Source: Flavobacterium sp. TAB 87 (GTDB taxonomy: Bacteria; Bacteroidota; Bacteroidia; Flavobacteriales; Flavobacteriaceae). From it: DNA of 64,000 bases. The stretch spans positions 372,001 to 436,000 of the forward strand of contig NZ_LLWK01000038.1 in assembly GCF_001529295.1 (NCBI RefSeq). Direction: 5' to 3'. Every line of letters starts with the position of its first letter. Positions within the stretch are counted from its first letter, which is position 1. The notes under the pieces were generated by a model. The model did not search any database, was not told the origin of the DNA, and saw only the letters and a list, made by a program, of their open reading frames with translations. Shown here piece after piece: positions 52,561 through 62,023 of this stretch. A program made the position numbers and the translations under genes.

Positions 52561-54834
52561 ATGCAAGATCTCTCTCAAGCAGCTTCTTATACGTTGCAGT
52601 TTATCAATCAAACACAGCGCTCCATATTTCTTACTGGAAAAGCAGGAACCGGTAAAACGACGCTGCTGCGGGAAATTATAGCCACAACGCACAAGAACAC
52701 AGTAGTGGTGGCTCCAACAGGAATTGCGGCCTTAAATGCTGGCGGAGTAACTATTCACTCGATGTTTCAGCTGCCTTTCTCTGGCTTTATTCCAACGGCG
52801 CAAGCAGAATCTCTTTTTACCGAAAACGTAAAATTTGAAAGTAAGGAAACTTTACGACGTCATTTTAAAATGAATAACGTAAAACGTGCAGTAATTCGAA
52901 ACATGGAACTACTTGTCATAGACGAAGTGAGTATGTTGCGTGCTGATTTGTTAGACGCTATGAATTTTATGCTGCAAACCGTTCGAAAAAGTGCACGACC
53001 TTTTGGCGGAGTTCAAGTGTTATTTATTGGCGATTTACTACAATTACCACCCGTAATTAGGGACGAAGAATGGCGTACGCTGAGAAATTATTACAGAGGA
53101 AAATTCTTTTTTCATTCGCATGTTGTGCAACAATATCCGCCTTTATACATAGAATTGGATAAGATTTTTAGACAAACGGACGATCATTTTATTTCGATTT
53201 TAAATAATCTTCGAAATAATGAAATTACAGCTACTGATATTGCAGTGCTCAACAAGTATGTGCAACCTGATTTTGATTTAAAGAAAAACGAAGGATACAT
53301 TACGCTTACCACGCACAATGCCAAGGCAGATGAGATCAATAAAAAATCATTAACCGACTTAAAAGGAAAGGCAACAGCTTATTTTGCAAGTATTGTAGAC
53401 GAATTTCCGGAGAAAATATATCCAGTCGAAGGTACGTTGCAGCTAAAAGTAGGTGCTCAGGTAATGTTTGTAAAGAACGATACGTCGTTTGAGAAGAATT
53501 ATTTTAATGGAAAAATGGGAATCGTAAAGTCGCTTTCTAGTGCCGAAATTATGGTTCATTTTCCAGAAGAAAATAAAACCATTGAGGTCGAAAGATACGA
53601 GTGGCAGAATATTAGGTACACGGTCAATGCGTTAACGAAGGAAGTAGAAGAGGAAGTCTTAGGAACGTATGTGCATTATCCAATTAAATTGGCGTGGGCA
53701 ATTACGGTGCACAAAAGTCAAGGCTTAACTTTCGACAAAGCTGCGCTTGATGTATCGCAAGTTTTTTTACCTGGACAAGCGTATGTTGCTTTTTCACGTT
53801 TACGTTCTTTAGAAGGGCTTATTTTACTCTCTCCGTTGCGAATGAATGGAATTTCAAATGATCTAGATGTGATGGCTTACGCCGAACATAAAGCATCAAC
53901 TGCAGTTTTAGAACATTCGTTGCATTTTGAAACTAAGAATTTTATTCATAACTATTTGGCAGTCAGTTTTGATTGGGCAAATTTGACGCAAGAATGGAGG
54001 AATCATTTATACAGCTATCAAGAAAAGTCTGAAAGTTCTGAAAAAGGCAAGCATGAAGATTGGGCGAAAAAGCAATTCCTAGTCATGGAGGGGCTGGTAG
54101 AACCTGCTCGAAAATTCATAGTGCAGTTGAATCGGGTGTTCAGCCAGGAGACTGTAGATTTAATTTACGTGGCTGATAGAATGACTGCAGCCTATGTTTA
54201 TTTCTTCGATGCGCTAGATAATTTAGTATATGAGCTGTTGTATAAAATTGAAGAAATTCAAAGAAAGAAAAAAGTCAAAGCTTTTTATGATGAATTGGCT
54301 TTTCTAGAGGAGTTGCAAACCAAAGCTATCTTGCGTTTGATGAAAGCCAAATTGCTAATTGAGATTGTTGTTGCTGGTGAAACTATTTCGAAAGAGAACT
54401 TGACTTCTTCTGAAATTAAAAGCTATTTAGCTAGAAAAACAACTGCAATTCGAGAGAAATTCAAAATCGAAAATGCCGATTTATTGCAAGAAGATGAGCC
54501 AGTAATTCGTTATACTTCTGCTAAAGCTAAAGAAAAAACAGTTAAAAAATCCACGGTGGAAGAAACGTTCGATTTGTGGAAAGAGAAAATTTCAATTGAA
54601 GCAATCGCCGAAGCAAGAAAACTAACGATAGAAACAATAGAATTACATATAGTCAAACTAATTCAATCCAAATCAATTCAAATTTCCGAAATTTTGCCAG
54701 CAGCTAAGATTCTAGAGATAGGAGAAGCTTTTAAATTTTATCAAGAAGAATCGTTGGGTGGATTGAAAGAAAAACACGGAGATCAATTCAGTTGGTTTGA
54801 ACTCAAGATGTTTAAAGCCAGTATGAATGCATAA
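52561..54834 (+). CDS. PIF1-like AAA/superfamily 1 helicase with C-terminal helix-turn-helix
   Basis: This 757-aa protein has the N-terminal ATPase Walker A LTGKAGTGKTTLL (residues about 22-34), VVVAPTGIAALNAGG, LLVIDEVSMLRADLL (Walker B), QVLFIGDLLQLPPV, and ITVHKSQGLTFDKAALD with VAFSRLRSLEGLIL (motifs V/VI). The C-terminal half (from about 490) is helical and ends with a winged or helix-turn-helix-type segment TVEETFDLWKEKISIEAIAE. PIF1-like helicases act on 5'-to-3' DNA unwinding and G-quadruplexes. The substrate is unproven. Confidence 0.9.
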   Translation: MQDLSQAASYTLQFINQTQRSIFLTGKAGTGKTTLLREIIATTHKNTVVVAPTGIAALNAGGVTIHSMFQLPFSGFIPTAQAESLFTENVKFESKETLRRHFKMNNVKRAVIRNMELLVIDEVSMLRADLLDAMNFMLQTVRKSARPFGGVQVLFIGDLLQLPPVIRDEEWRTLRNYYRGKFFFHSHVVQQYPPLYIELDKIFRQTDDHFISILNNLRNNEITATDIAVLNKYVQPDFDLKKNEGYITLTTHNAKADEINKKSLTDLKGKATAYFASIVDEFPEKIYPVEGTLQLKVGAQVMFVKNDTSFEKNYFNGKMGIVKSLSSAEIMVHFPEENKTIEVERYEWQNIRYTVNALTKEVEEEVLGTYVHYPIKLAWAITVHKSQGLTFDKAALDVSQVFLPGQAYVAFSRLRSLEGLILLSPLRMNGISNDLDVMAYAEHKASTAVLEHSLHFETKNFIHNYLAVSFDWANLTQEWRNHLYSYQEKSESSEKGKHEDWAKKQFLVMEGLVEPARKFIVQLNRVFSQETVDLIYVADRMTAAYVYFFDALDNLVYELLYKIEEIQRKKKVKAFYDELAFLEELQTKAILRLMKAKLLIEIVVAGETISKENLTSSEIKSYLARKTTAIREKFKIENADLLQEDEPVIRYTSAKAKEKTVKKSTVEETFDLWKEKISIEAIAEARKLTIETIELHIVKLIQSKSIQISEILPAAKILEIGEAFKFYQEESLGGLKEKHGDQFSWFELKMFKASMNA

Positions 54835-54864
54835 AAAAATCCGATTCTTTCGAATCGGATTTTG
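54834..54864. terminator. Bidirectional terminator
   Basis: AAAAATCCGATTC and GAATCGGATTTT pair with a 5-nt loop between the helicase gene and the convergent secreted coiled-coil gene. Confidence 0.9.
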
Positions 54865-54866
54865 TA

Positions 54867-55304
54867 TTAAAAACGTTTAGCAATTTTCTCTAAATCATTC
54901 TGTTGTTCGAGTACTTTCAACTTTAATTTTTCAATTTCAAGTTCCGATTTCTTAGAGCTTATCTTAAGTTTTTGAATTTTTTCAAGATCAGAATTGGTAC
55001 TAATTCTTAAAAGTAATTTCTCATTCTTTTTTTGCTCTTTTTCAATCTTTTTGTACGTTTTGTCGATACTTTTTTGTGCACTTTTTAAACTTTTTTCGTG
55101 CTTTTTAATTTCCTTTTCTCGCTTTGCAAAACCAGACTTTTCTGCTTTAAATTTATTCTGGTACGATTCCATTTTTTTTGCTTGCTCTCTTTTTTGATCA
55201 ATCGCGGTATTTTCGGGATTAGCAGCATCAACCTTTTGAGCAGAAGAAGGAATCGAAATAACTAAAAAGCAAGCAACAATAAAAGCATTTAATTTTGCAC
55301 ACAT
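54867..55304 (-). CDS. Secreted coiled-coil protein of unknown function
   Basis: This 145-aa protein has a signal peptide MCAKLNAFIVACFLVISI ending at ...SAQ. The rest is a Lys/Glu-rich coiled coil throughout (KREKEIKKHEKSLKSAQKS, LKISSKKSELEIEKLKLK). No recognised domain. It is 21 nt from the stop of the HU/SPOR gene, so the two are probably co-transcribed and envelope-related. Confidence 0.78.
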   Translation of the reverse strand: MCAKLNAFIVACFLVISIPSSAQKVDAANPENTAIDQKREQAKKMESYQNKFKAEKSGFAKREKEIKKHEKSLKSAQKSIDKTYKKIEKEQKKNEKLLLRISTNSDLEKIQKLKISSKKSELEIEKLKLKVLEQQNDLEKIAKRF

Positions 55305-55325
55305 AATTTTAGGTATTAAATGTTA

Positions 55326-56285
55326 TTATAGATTTTCAATTAAAATCCAAGCCTCAGGATTTTCTGCTTTATGAATTTCACGTTGTGCACGTTCTGCTTC
55401 CTGCATTGTCGCGTAACTTGCGTACAAAACGGGATACAATCCGTACTTGTTCATTTCGATGCATTTGGCATTTTCAAAACCATTTTTAATCAAAATGGTG
55501 TATAATTTTTGAGCACCTCTTTCACTTCTAAAAGCACCTGCAACAATATGATACGACTTGCTTTCTTCTTTCTCTGCGACAGTTAAAGTAACTGCTGGCA
55601 TTGGATTTTTAATAAAGAAAGTTGCTTCTTGAATCTTATTTTGAACTTGTTTTTGAACCGCATTTTCAACCACAACAGTTTGTGATGCAATTTGGTTTTG
55701 ATACATTGGGTAACCAATACCTCCAGCAACGGCAAGACCTAAAACAAAAATGGCAGCGTATTTTAAGAAAGAGCCAGATCTACTAGTTTCTTCAGAAAAA
55801 TATTCAATAACTTCAGTTTCTGTAATCGTTGGTTCTAAAGTAGCTATTCTTTGTTCAAAGACCTCTCTTTGCACCAAAGGGGAAACAAACGGACTCAAAC
55901 CAAAAGAACTGGTCAAATAATTGTGTTGATCGCTTGGCGTAAAAATGATATTGTGATCTGCATTCAAACGCAATTCACCGATATTTTTTATAAATAAAGT
56001 TCCATTTTGTTCCAATTCTTTCTTCCAAGACAAAACCTCATGACCAATAGCGCTTACGGCGTAATCATAAGAAGTTTTTTCTGCCTGAGCAATGTGATTG
56101 GCTAACAATCCATCGTTATTTTTTAAGTAACCGTTAAACGAGATCGTCTTTTTTGGAGGAAAAAACGAATTCGAGCTTTCATTAAGCTGTGCCGATTGAA
56201 TTTCGGTTAAAAAAGCGCCGAATCCAGGAACCGTTACGCACTGATAACGATATAATAACTGAGAGATGTATTGTTCAATTTTCAT
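55326..56285 (-). CDS. HU-like (CCDC81-type) and SPOR domain membrane protein
   Basis: This 319-aa protein starts MKIEQYISQLLYRYQCVTV at 56285; the frame extends six residues further upstream, but the family begins here. Two HU-like domains of the CCDC81-bacterial type occupy about 1-125 (VPGFGAFLTE, then GYLKNNDGLLANHIAQAE). A membrane helix lies at about 182-198. A C-terminal SPOR domain spans about 245-319 (YHIVAGAFRSERGAQKLY, WILIENL). SPOR domains bind denuded septal peptidoglycan, so a cell-division role is likely (inference). Confidence 0.9.
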   Translation of the reverse strand: MKIEQYISQLLYRYQCVTVPGFGAFLTEIQSAQLNESSNSFFPPKKTISFNGYLKNNDGLLANHIAQAEKTSYDYAVSAIGHEVLSWKKELEQNGTLFIKNIGELRLNADHNIIFTPSDQHNYLTSSFGLSPFVSPLVQREVFEQRIATLEPTITETEVIEYFSEETSRSGSFLKYAAIFVLGLAVAGGIGYPMYQNQIASQTVVVENAVQKQVQNKIQEATFFIKNPMPAVTLTVAEKEESKSYHIVAGAFRSERGAQKLYTILIKNGFENAKCIEMNKYGLYPVLYASYATMQEAERAQREIHKAENPEAWILIENL

Positions 56286-56549
56286 AGTAACAAAGTTAGG
56301 CAAGAAGAATAGTTATCAAAATTTTATTCACAATTTTTATTAACAATTCAGTTAATTTTATAGACAATTCAAGCTCAATAAGTTGAATATTTAGAAGTTG
56401 TTGAAAAGTAAAGATAAACAAGAGCATAATTAATATTTTTATAAGAATTTACGTAAATAATTGCCAATTTATTTGTTAGAAGATTTAATTTTGATTTAGT
56501 TTGACGGAATTTTTAAGTAAATAATAAGGCATAAAGTAAACTGATTTTT

Positions 56550-57650
56550 ATGACAGAAGAAGAATTGTATTATACGTTGGCTTTACTTCGTGTAGATGGT
56601 ATAGGCGACATAATGGCTAAAAAATTGTTGCAGCATTGTGGTACTGCTAAAGCTGTTTTCGAAACGAAAAGAAACCATCTTGCTGCTATTGATGGCGTAG
56701 GTTCTTTTTTAGTAAACAATTTAAAAGAGACTTCTGTTTTTGAAAAGGCTCAAAAAGAGCTTGATTATATTCGTAAAAATAATATTGCAGTTTCTTTTTT
56801 TAAAGAAGACAGCTATCCCGAACGACTGAAGCATTGCATTGATGCTCCTGTTTTGCTTTTTGCATCGGGCAATTTGGACTTTAGCAATCGTAAAATAATA
56901 AGTATTGTTGGCACCAGACAAATTACAAGTTATGGTACCGATTTTTGTAAAAAATTAATCGAAGATTTGGCACCATTGAATCCGATAATCGTAAGTGGAT
57001 TTGCCTATGGAGTTGACATCGTCGCACACCAACTAGCGATGGAGTTCGGTTTGCAAACTATTGGGGTTTTAGCACACGGTCTCAATCAGGTTTATCCGAA
57101 AGTGCACAAAAGGTATGTAGCTAAGATGGAGGAAAATGGTGGATTTTTGACTGAATTTTGGAGTTCATCGAATCCCGATAAAGAAAATTTTGTGCGCCGC
57201 AACCGAATCGTAGCTGGAATCTCAGAAGCAACAGTAGTTATAGAATCGGCCGAAAAAGGAGGTTCGCTCATAACAGCCAATTTAGCCAACGATTACAACC
57301 GAGATGTGTTTGCCGTTCCAGGGCGTGTTACAGATAAATTCAGTTTGGGATGTAACAATTTAATTAAAACTCAAAAAGCCAATCTCTTAACTTCGGCAGC
57401 CGATTTGGTGTACATGCTCAATTGGGATATTCAAGAAAAGAGCAAACCTATTCAAAAACAGTTGTTTGTAGAATTGGAACCCGAAGAACAAAGAATTTAT
57501 GATTACTTACTTCAAAAAGGCAAAGAATTGTTAGATGTCATTGCGTTACAATGCGAGTTGCCTGTTTATAAAATAGCGGGTATTTTAGTCAATATGGAAC
57601 TCAAAGGTGTCATTCGACCGCTGCCAGGAAAATTATTTGAAGCAATTTAA
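56550..57650 (+). CDS. dprA: DNA processing protein DprA
   Basis: Loads RecA onto incoming single-stranded DNA during natural transformation. It is 366 aa. N-terminal helix-hairpin-helix-like region LRVDGIGDIMAKKLLQH, then the Rossmann domain (about 110-290) with VGTRQITSYG, SGFAYGVDIVAHQLAM, VLAHGLNQVYPKVHK, VRRNRIVAGIS, and KGGSLITANLANDYNRDVFA. The C-terminal winged-helix-like part ends LPGKLFEAI. recA lies 2.3 kb away. Confidence 0.95.
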   Translation: MTEEELYYTLALLRVDGIGDIMAKKLLQHCGTAKAVFETKRNHLAAIDGVGSFLVNNLKETSVFEKAQKELDYIRKNNIAVSFFKEDSYPERLKHCIDAPVLLFASGNLDFSNRKIISIVGTRQITSYGTDFCKKLIEDLAPLNPIIVSGFAYGVDIVAHQLAMEFGLQTIGVLAHGLNQVYPKVHKRYVAKMEENGGFLTEFWSSSNPDKENFVRRNRIVAGISEATVVIESAEKGGSLITANLANDYNRDVFAVPGRVTDKFSLGCNNLIKTQKANLLTSAADLVYMLNWDIQEKSKPIQKQLFVELEPEEQRIYDYLLQKGKELLDVIALQCELPVYKIAGILVNMELKGVIRPLPGKLFEAI

Positions 57651-57691
57651 GATTGGATGTTATTCATTTTTTGAATAATTGCGGAACTGTA

Positions 57692-57730
57692 AAAAAAAAT
57701 CCCTTTTAAAGTTAGGACTCAAAAAGGGAA
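57692..57730 (-). terminator. Terminator of trpS
   Basis: TCCCTTTT and AAAAAGGGA pair around a 13-nt loop; nine A residues at the left give a U-tract on the minus strand. Confidence 0.75.
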
Positions 57731-57753
57731 AATTATATACTATGTAATTATTC

Positions 57754-58731
57754 TTAGTTGGTTTCAAATCCTAATTTAACACGCACGCGGTGTAAAACGC
57801 CATTTGCTACAATCGCGGCTTTTTCAGCACCTCTTTTTAACAAAACATCAACTTCATCAAGGTTGTTCATGTAGTAGGTGTATTTTTCTCTTTCAGTTTT
57901 AAACTTTTCGCATATTAATTCAAACAAAGCTTGTTTAGCGTGACCGTAACCGTAATTTCCACCCAAATAATTCGCTCGCATTTCAGCAATTTGCGACGCT
58001 GTGGCTAGTAACGAATAAATAGCAAAAGCATTACAAGTATCCGGGTTTTTAGGATCTTCCAAAGGGGTACTGTCGGTTTCAATTCCCATTACTTGTTTGC
58101 GCAACGTCTTGTCATCCACAAATATATTGATGAAATTATTGGCCGATTTACTCATTTTTCCGCCGTTGGTTCCGGGAATCAACATGCTGTCTTCCTGAAT
58201 TTTTGCTTCAGGAATGACAAAAGTTTCTCCCATTTGATGGTTGAAACGAGAAGCTACATCGCGTGTAATTTCTAAATGTTGCAATTGGTCTTTTCCAACG
58301 GGTACTAATTCGGCGTCGTACAACAAGATATCAGCAGCCATTAACATCGGATATGAAAACAAGCCTGCATTAACGTCGTCTAAGCGATCTGCTTTATCTT
58401 TGAAGGAATGAGCAAGCGTTAAACGTTGAAACGGAAAAAAACAGCTTAAATACCACGTTAATTCGGCCGTTTGAGGAACATCTGATTGTCTGTAGAAAGT
58501 TACTCGGTCAATATCCAAACCAAAAGCCAGCCAAGTTGCGGCTACGCTAAAGGTATTTTCACGCAGCGTTTTGCCGTCTTTTATTTGTGTAATGGAATGT
58601 AAATCAGCGATAAACAAAAAAGAAGTATTGTCTGGATTGTTCGATAATTCGATTGCCGGAATAATTGCTCCCAATAAGTTGCCTAAATGTGGCGTTCCCG
58701 TACTTTGTACGCCCGTAAGTATTTTTGCCAT
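57754..58731 (-). CDS. trpS: Tryptophanyl-tRNA synthetase
   Basis: Charges tRNA-Trp. It is 325 aa, the normal length. The HIGH-type site is TGTPHLGNLLGAI (about residues 11-23); the KMSKS loop is GGKMSKSANNFI near residue 192. The SYPMLMAADILLYDAELVPVGKDQ segment is typical. It is a single gene with a terminator and no obvious operon partners. Confidence 0.97.
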   Translation of the reverse strand: MAKILTGVQSTGTPHLGNLLGAIIPAIELSNNPDNTSFLFIADLHSITQIKDGKTLRENTFSVAATWLAFGLDIDRVTFYRQSDVPQTAELTWYLSCFFPFQRLTLAHSFKDKADRLDDVNAGLFSYPMLMAADILLYDAELVPVGKDQLQHLEITRDVASRFNHQMGETFVIPEAKIQEDSMLIPGTNGGKMSKSANNFINIFVDDKTLRKQVMGIETDSTPLEDPKNPDTCNAFAIYSLLATASQIAEMRANYLGGNYGYGHAKQALFELICEKFKTEREKYTYYMNNLDEVDVLLKRGAEKAAIVANGVLHRVRVKLGFETN

Positions 58732-58940
58732 TATAATTTTTTCTGATCTGCGAAGTTCGCAAAGTTTTTTTCAAATTTCGTAAAAGTTTTTGGAAACTGA
58801 ATTAATTTACTAAATACCACCGCTCTTTTATTACATTTGAGCCTTGTAAAATTGATCTTGGCTTACAGATTTTTTTTGTAAGTAACTTTAGAACAAGAAG
58901 TCAGAACGTATTTCAACATTAAAAACTATATTCCCCATAA

Positions 58941-59738
58941 ATGAAATTTCTCAAAAAGCCTTTTTGGATTCTGTATCGCATTTGGTTTTACGTCTTAATG
59001 GCGATTCCAATTCTAATTATGTTTCCATTTTTAGTTCTTTCCATTTTAAAAGAAAGTGGCTATCCTTATTTTTTTAAAATGGCTCGAATTTGGGCTAAAT
59101 TTATTTTATTCGGAATGGGGTTTTACTATAAAGTGGAGCGAGAACAACGGTTGCAAAAAGGTAAAAGTTATATGATCATTGCCAATCATACCTCAATGAC
59201 CGATATTATGTTGACATTGGCTGTGGTTAAAAATCCATTTGTTTTTGTAGGTAAGAAAGAGTTGGTGAAGATTCCGCTTTTTGGATTTTTTTATAAACGG
59301 ACCTGTATTTTGGTTGATAGAACGTCTTCGAAAAGTAAGATGGACGTTTTTGCTCGCGCTCAAAGTCGCTTAAACCAAGGACTTAGTATTTGCATTTTTC
59401 CGGAAGGTGGAGTACCAGACGACGAATCGATTGTATTGGACGAATTTAAAGATGGCGCTTTTAGATTAGCGATTGAACATCAAATTCCTATTGTACCCAT
59501 TACGTATGCAGACAATAAAAAACGATTTTCGTATACCTTTTTTAGTGGGAGTCCTGGAAAAATGAGAGTAAAAATTCATGCCGAAATTGCTACGCAAGGG
59601 AAAACTGCAGAAGATCGCAAAGCTTTGCGGGATGAATGCCGCCAGCTAATTTACCAGCAATTATTAAAATTTCAGTTGCGAAAAAAAAAGAAAAGAGAAG
59701 TTGAATTAGTTCACAAGCAAAATGTTATCGATGAATAA
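58941..59738 (+). CDS. plsC: 1-acyl-sn-glycerol-3-phosphate acyltransferase
   Basis: Makes phosphatidic acid by acylating lysophosphatidic acid at the inner membrane. It is 265 aa with N-terminal membrane helices (about 10-35), the HX4D motif NHTSMTDIML (about residues 77-86), FPEGGVPDDE as the second conserved site, and IVPITYA. The C-terminal region is basic (RKKKKREVELVHK). Alone on the plus strand, convergent with recA. Confidence 0.9.
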   Translation: MKFLKKPFWILYRIWFYVLMAIPILIMFPFLVLSILKESGYPYFFKMARIWAKFILFGMGFYYKVEREQRLQKGKSYMIIANHTSMTDIMLTLAVVKNPFVFVGKKELVKIPLFGFFYKRTCILVDRTSSKSKMDVFARAQSRLNQGLSICIFPEGGVPDDESIVLDEFKDGAFRLAIEHQIPIVPITYADNKKRFSYTFFSGSPGKMRVKIHAEIATQGKTAEDRKALRDECRQLIYQQLLKFQLRKKKKREVELVHKQNVIDE

Positions 59739-59896
59739 TTTTTTCGGATATAAAAGTAAATACACGACGAATTTTCACTCTGGTTTTTTTGCTGAAAAAA
59801 GGTTTGGTTAGTAGCATTTTACAAAAGATTAGTTAGAAAAGCAAATGACGTTACTTTTGTAAGAGTAGCTTTTATAAAAAAGGTTGCGTGAAAAAT

Positions 59897-59930
59897 AAAA
59901 AAAGCCCGAAAATTTTTTCGGGCTTTTCAA
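59897..59930 (-). terminator. Terminator of recA
   Basis: AAAAGCCCGAAAA and TTTTCGGGCTTTT form the stem. The A-run at 59891-59902 gives a long U-tract on the minus strand. Confidence 0.9.
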
Positions 59931-59940
59931 TTTTAAAAAA

Positions 59941-60966
59941 TTATGCGTTCGCTAATTCTTTGATATGTGCTTTAATTTTTACTTCTAATTCATCGGCCAT
60001 TTCAGGATTGTCTTTAATTAAAGACTTTACAGCATCACGGCCTTGTCCCAATTTAGTTTCGCCATAACTGAACCAAGAACCTGCTTTTTTAACGATTTCG
60101 AACTCAACGGCTAAATCTAAAATCTCTCCTGTTTTCGAAACTCCTTCTCCGTACATAATGTCGAATTCGGCAATTTTAAATGGTGGAGCTACTTTGTTTT
60201 TAACGACTTTTACTTTAGTTCTGTTTCCAATTACGTTGTCCCCATCTTTAATTTGAGACGAACGACGAATGTCCAAACGAATTGAAGCGTAGAATTTTAG
60301 TGCATTTCCACCCGTTGTCGTTTCAGGATTTCCGAACATAACACCAATTTTCTCTCTCAATTGGTTGATAAAGAATACTGTACAATTTGTTTTGCTAATG
60401 GTTCCTGTTAATTTACGCAGAGCTTGTGACATCAAACGTGCATGAAGACCCATTTTAGAATCTCCCATTTCGCCTTCAATTTCACTTTTTGGAGTTAAGG
60501 CAGCTACGGAGTCAATTACGACAATGTCAATCGCTCCCGAGCGAATTAAATTTTCAGCAATTTCCAAGGCTTGTTCTCCATTATCAGGTTGAGAGATAAT
60601 TAAGTTTTCAATATCTACTCCTAATTTTTCGGCGTAATTTCTATCAAATGCATGTTCCGCATCAATAAATGCAGCAATTCCTCCTGCTTTTTGAGCTTCC
60701 GCAATTGCATGTAGTGTCAAGGTTGTTTTACCAGAAGATTCAGGTCCGTATATTTCGATAATTCTACCTCTTGGATATCCATTTACTCCTAAAGCCAAAT
60801 CGATTCCAAGAGAACCAGAAGAAATAGTTTCCACTTCAACAATGGCCTTGTCGCCCATTTTCATCACGGTTCCTTTTCCGTATGTTTTATCTAATTTATC
60901 AAGCGTTAACTGTAACGCTTTTAATTTAGCATCTTTCTCCGAACTCACTTTTTCTTTTTCTTTCAT
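59941..60966 (-). CDS. recA: Recombinase A
   Basis: DNA strand-exchange ATPase and SOS coprotease. It is 341 aa. Walker [10 protein letters not shown] (residues about 74-82), Walker [32 protein letters not shown] (L2 loop) and [14 protein letters not shown] are all present. The C-terminal acidic tail of E. coli RecA is absent, ending [12 protein letters not shown]. dprA lies nearby, although not in the same operon. Confidence 0.98.
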   Translation of the reverse strand: MKEKEKVSSEKDAKLKALQLTLDKLDKTYGKGTVMKMGDKAIVEVETISSGSLGIDLALGVNGYPRGRIIEIYGPESSGKTTLTLHAIAEAQKAGGIAAFIDAEHAFDRNYAEKLGVDIENLIISQPDNGEQALEIAENLIRSGAIDIVVIDSVAALTPKSEIEGEMGDSKMGLHARLMSQALRKLTGTISKTNCTVFFINQLREKIGVMFGNPETTTGGNALKFYASIRLDIRRSSQIKDGDNVIGNRTKVKVVKNKVAPPFKIAEFDIMYGEGVSKTGEILDLAVEFEIVKKAGSWFSYGETKLGQGRDAVKSLIKDNPEMADELEVKIKAHIKELANA

Positions 60967-61092
60967 CTAAATAATTATAAATCTGTTCTGTAGTATACAA
61001 ATCAGTACCAATAAAAGTCTGATTTTGATTGTTTTCGCGTTCTAGTTTTCGTAAAAATAATTCTTTTTTTCGAACAAACAATGGCTTTATTT

Positions 61093-61611
61093 TTATGGCA
61101 AAAATAAGGCTCTTAATTCGGTTGCATCCGCAGGTTTTATTTTTCCAGCGAGCAATAAACTCAGTTGTTTGCGTCGCAAGGCAGCTTCAAACCTGCTCTT
61201 TTCTAAGTCAGTTTCTGGAACAACTGGTGGCACTTCAACAGGAACGCCGCTATCATCAACGGCTACAAAGGTATATATGGCTTCGTTGGCTTTGGTACGG
61301 TTACGCGATTCGCGGTCTTCTACCCAAACATCGATGTAAATTTCCATGGAACTTTTAAAAGCACGAGAAACTTTGGCTTCAATTGTTACCACCGCACCTA
61401 GTGGAATTGCTTTGTTGAAGGCTACGTGATTCACGGAAGCAGTTACAACAATACGGCGAGAGTGTCTTCGAGCAGCAATACTTGCGGCACGATCCATTCG
61501 GGCCAAAAGTTCACCACCAAAAAGGTTGTTTAAAGGGTTTGTTTCGCTTGGCAATACCAAGTCTGTTAATATTGTTAATGATTCTGAAGGATGTTTTGGA
61601 CTCATTTGCAT
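61093..61611 (-). CDS. Hotdog-fold acyl-CoA thioesterase
   Basis: This 172-aa protein is of the YciA/acyl-CoA hydrolase type. The hotdog signatures are LVLPSETNPLNNLFGGELLARMDRAASIAAR, with the Asn-x-x-Gly-Gly helix start and conserved Asp, and VNHVAFNKAIPLGAVVTIEA. It hydrolyses fatty acyl-CoA to free acid and CoA. It lies 24 nt after the DoxX-like gene on the same strand. Confidence 0.92.
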   Translation of the reverse strand: MQMSPKHPSESLTILTDLVLPSETNPLNNLFGGELLARMDRAASIAARRHSRRIVVTASVNHVAFNKAIPLGAVVTIEAKVSRAFKSSMEIYIDVWVEDRESRNRTKANEAIYTFVAVDDSGVPVEVPPVVPETDLEKSRFEAALRRKQLSLLLAGKIKPADATELRALFLP

Positions 61612-61635
61612 GTTTTAATGTAATAGTGTTGAAAT

Positions 61636-62019
61636 TTAATTCAACCAGTAAACAGCCATTACAGCTGGAATAAAATAAATAGCGATGGTTCTTGCTCCAT
61701 CATAATCTTTGGCCAATCGTTGACCGAAAAACAACATTAGTAATGTAATACACGAAAAAACTGCTCCATAAAAACCGTATTCGCGACCATCATTCATAAG
61801 CAGTTGAATGGCTCCGACAATACATAAGATACTCGAAATTAATTCAAGAATCAAAATATGCAAGAGCGCTAGTGGAACTTGGTTTTTAAGTTGGGTTTTA
61901 GCAAAGTGCTCTTTAAGCCAAGACACATTGTCTTTCCAATAAAAAAGTTTATCATAACCCGATTGTAAAAAGGTTATGGTTAAAAAAGCTAAGATTAAAA
62001 TTGAAGCTACATTATTCAT
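61636..62019 (-). CDS. DoxX-like membrane protein
   Basis: This 127-aa protein has four hydrophobic helices (about 4-20, 45-68, 75-95 and 105-125). It has LQSGYDKLFYWKDNVSWL after the first helix, typical of DoxX/DoxD-like quinone-related membrane proteins. It lies 4 nt after the holB stop and 24 nt before the thioesterase, so these three genes are probably one transcript. Function unknown. Confidence 0.8.
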   Translation of the reverse strand: MNNVASILILAFLTITFLQSGYDKLFYWKDNVSWLKEHFAKTQLKNQVPLALLHILILELISSILCIVGAIQLLMNDGREYGFYGAVFSCITLLMLFFGQRLAKDYDGARTIAIYFIPAVMAVYWLN

Positions 62020-62023
62020 TAGG

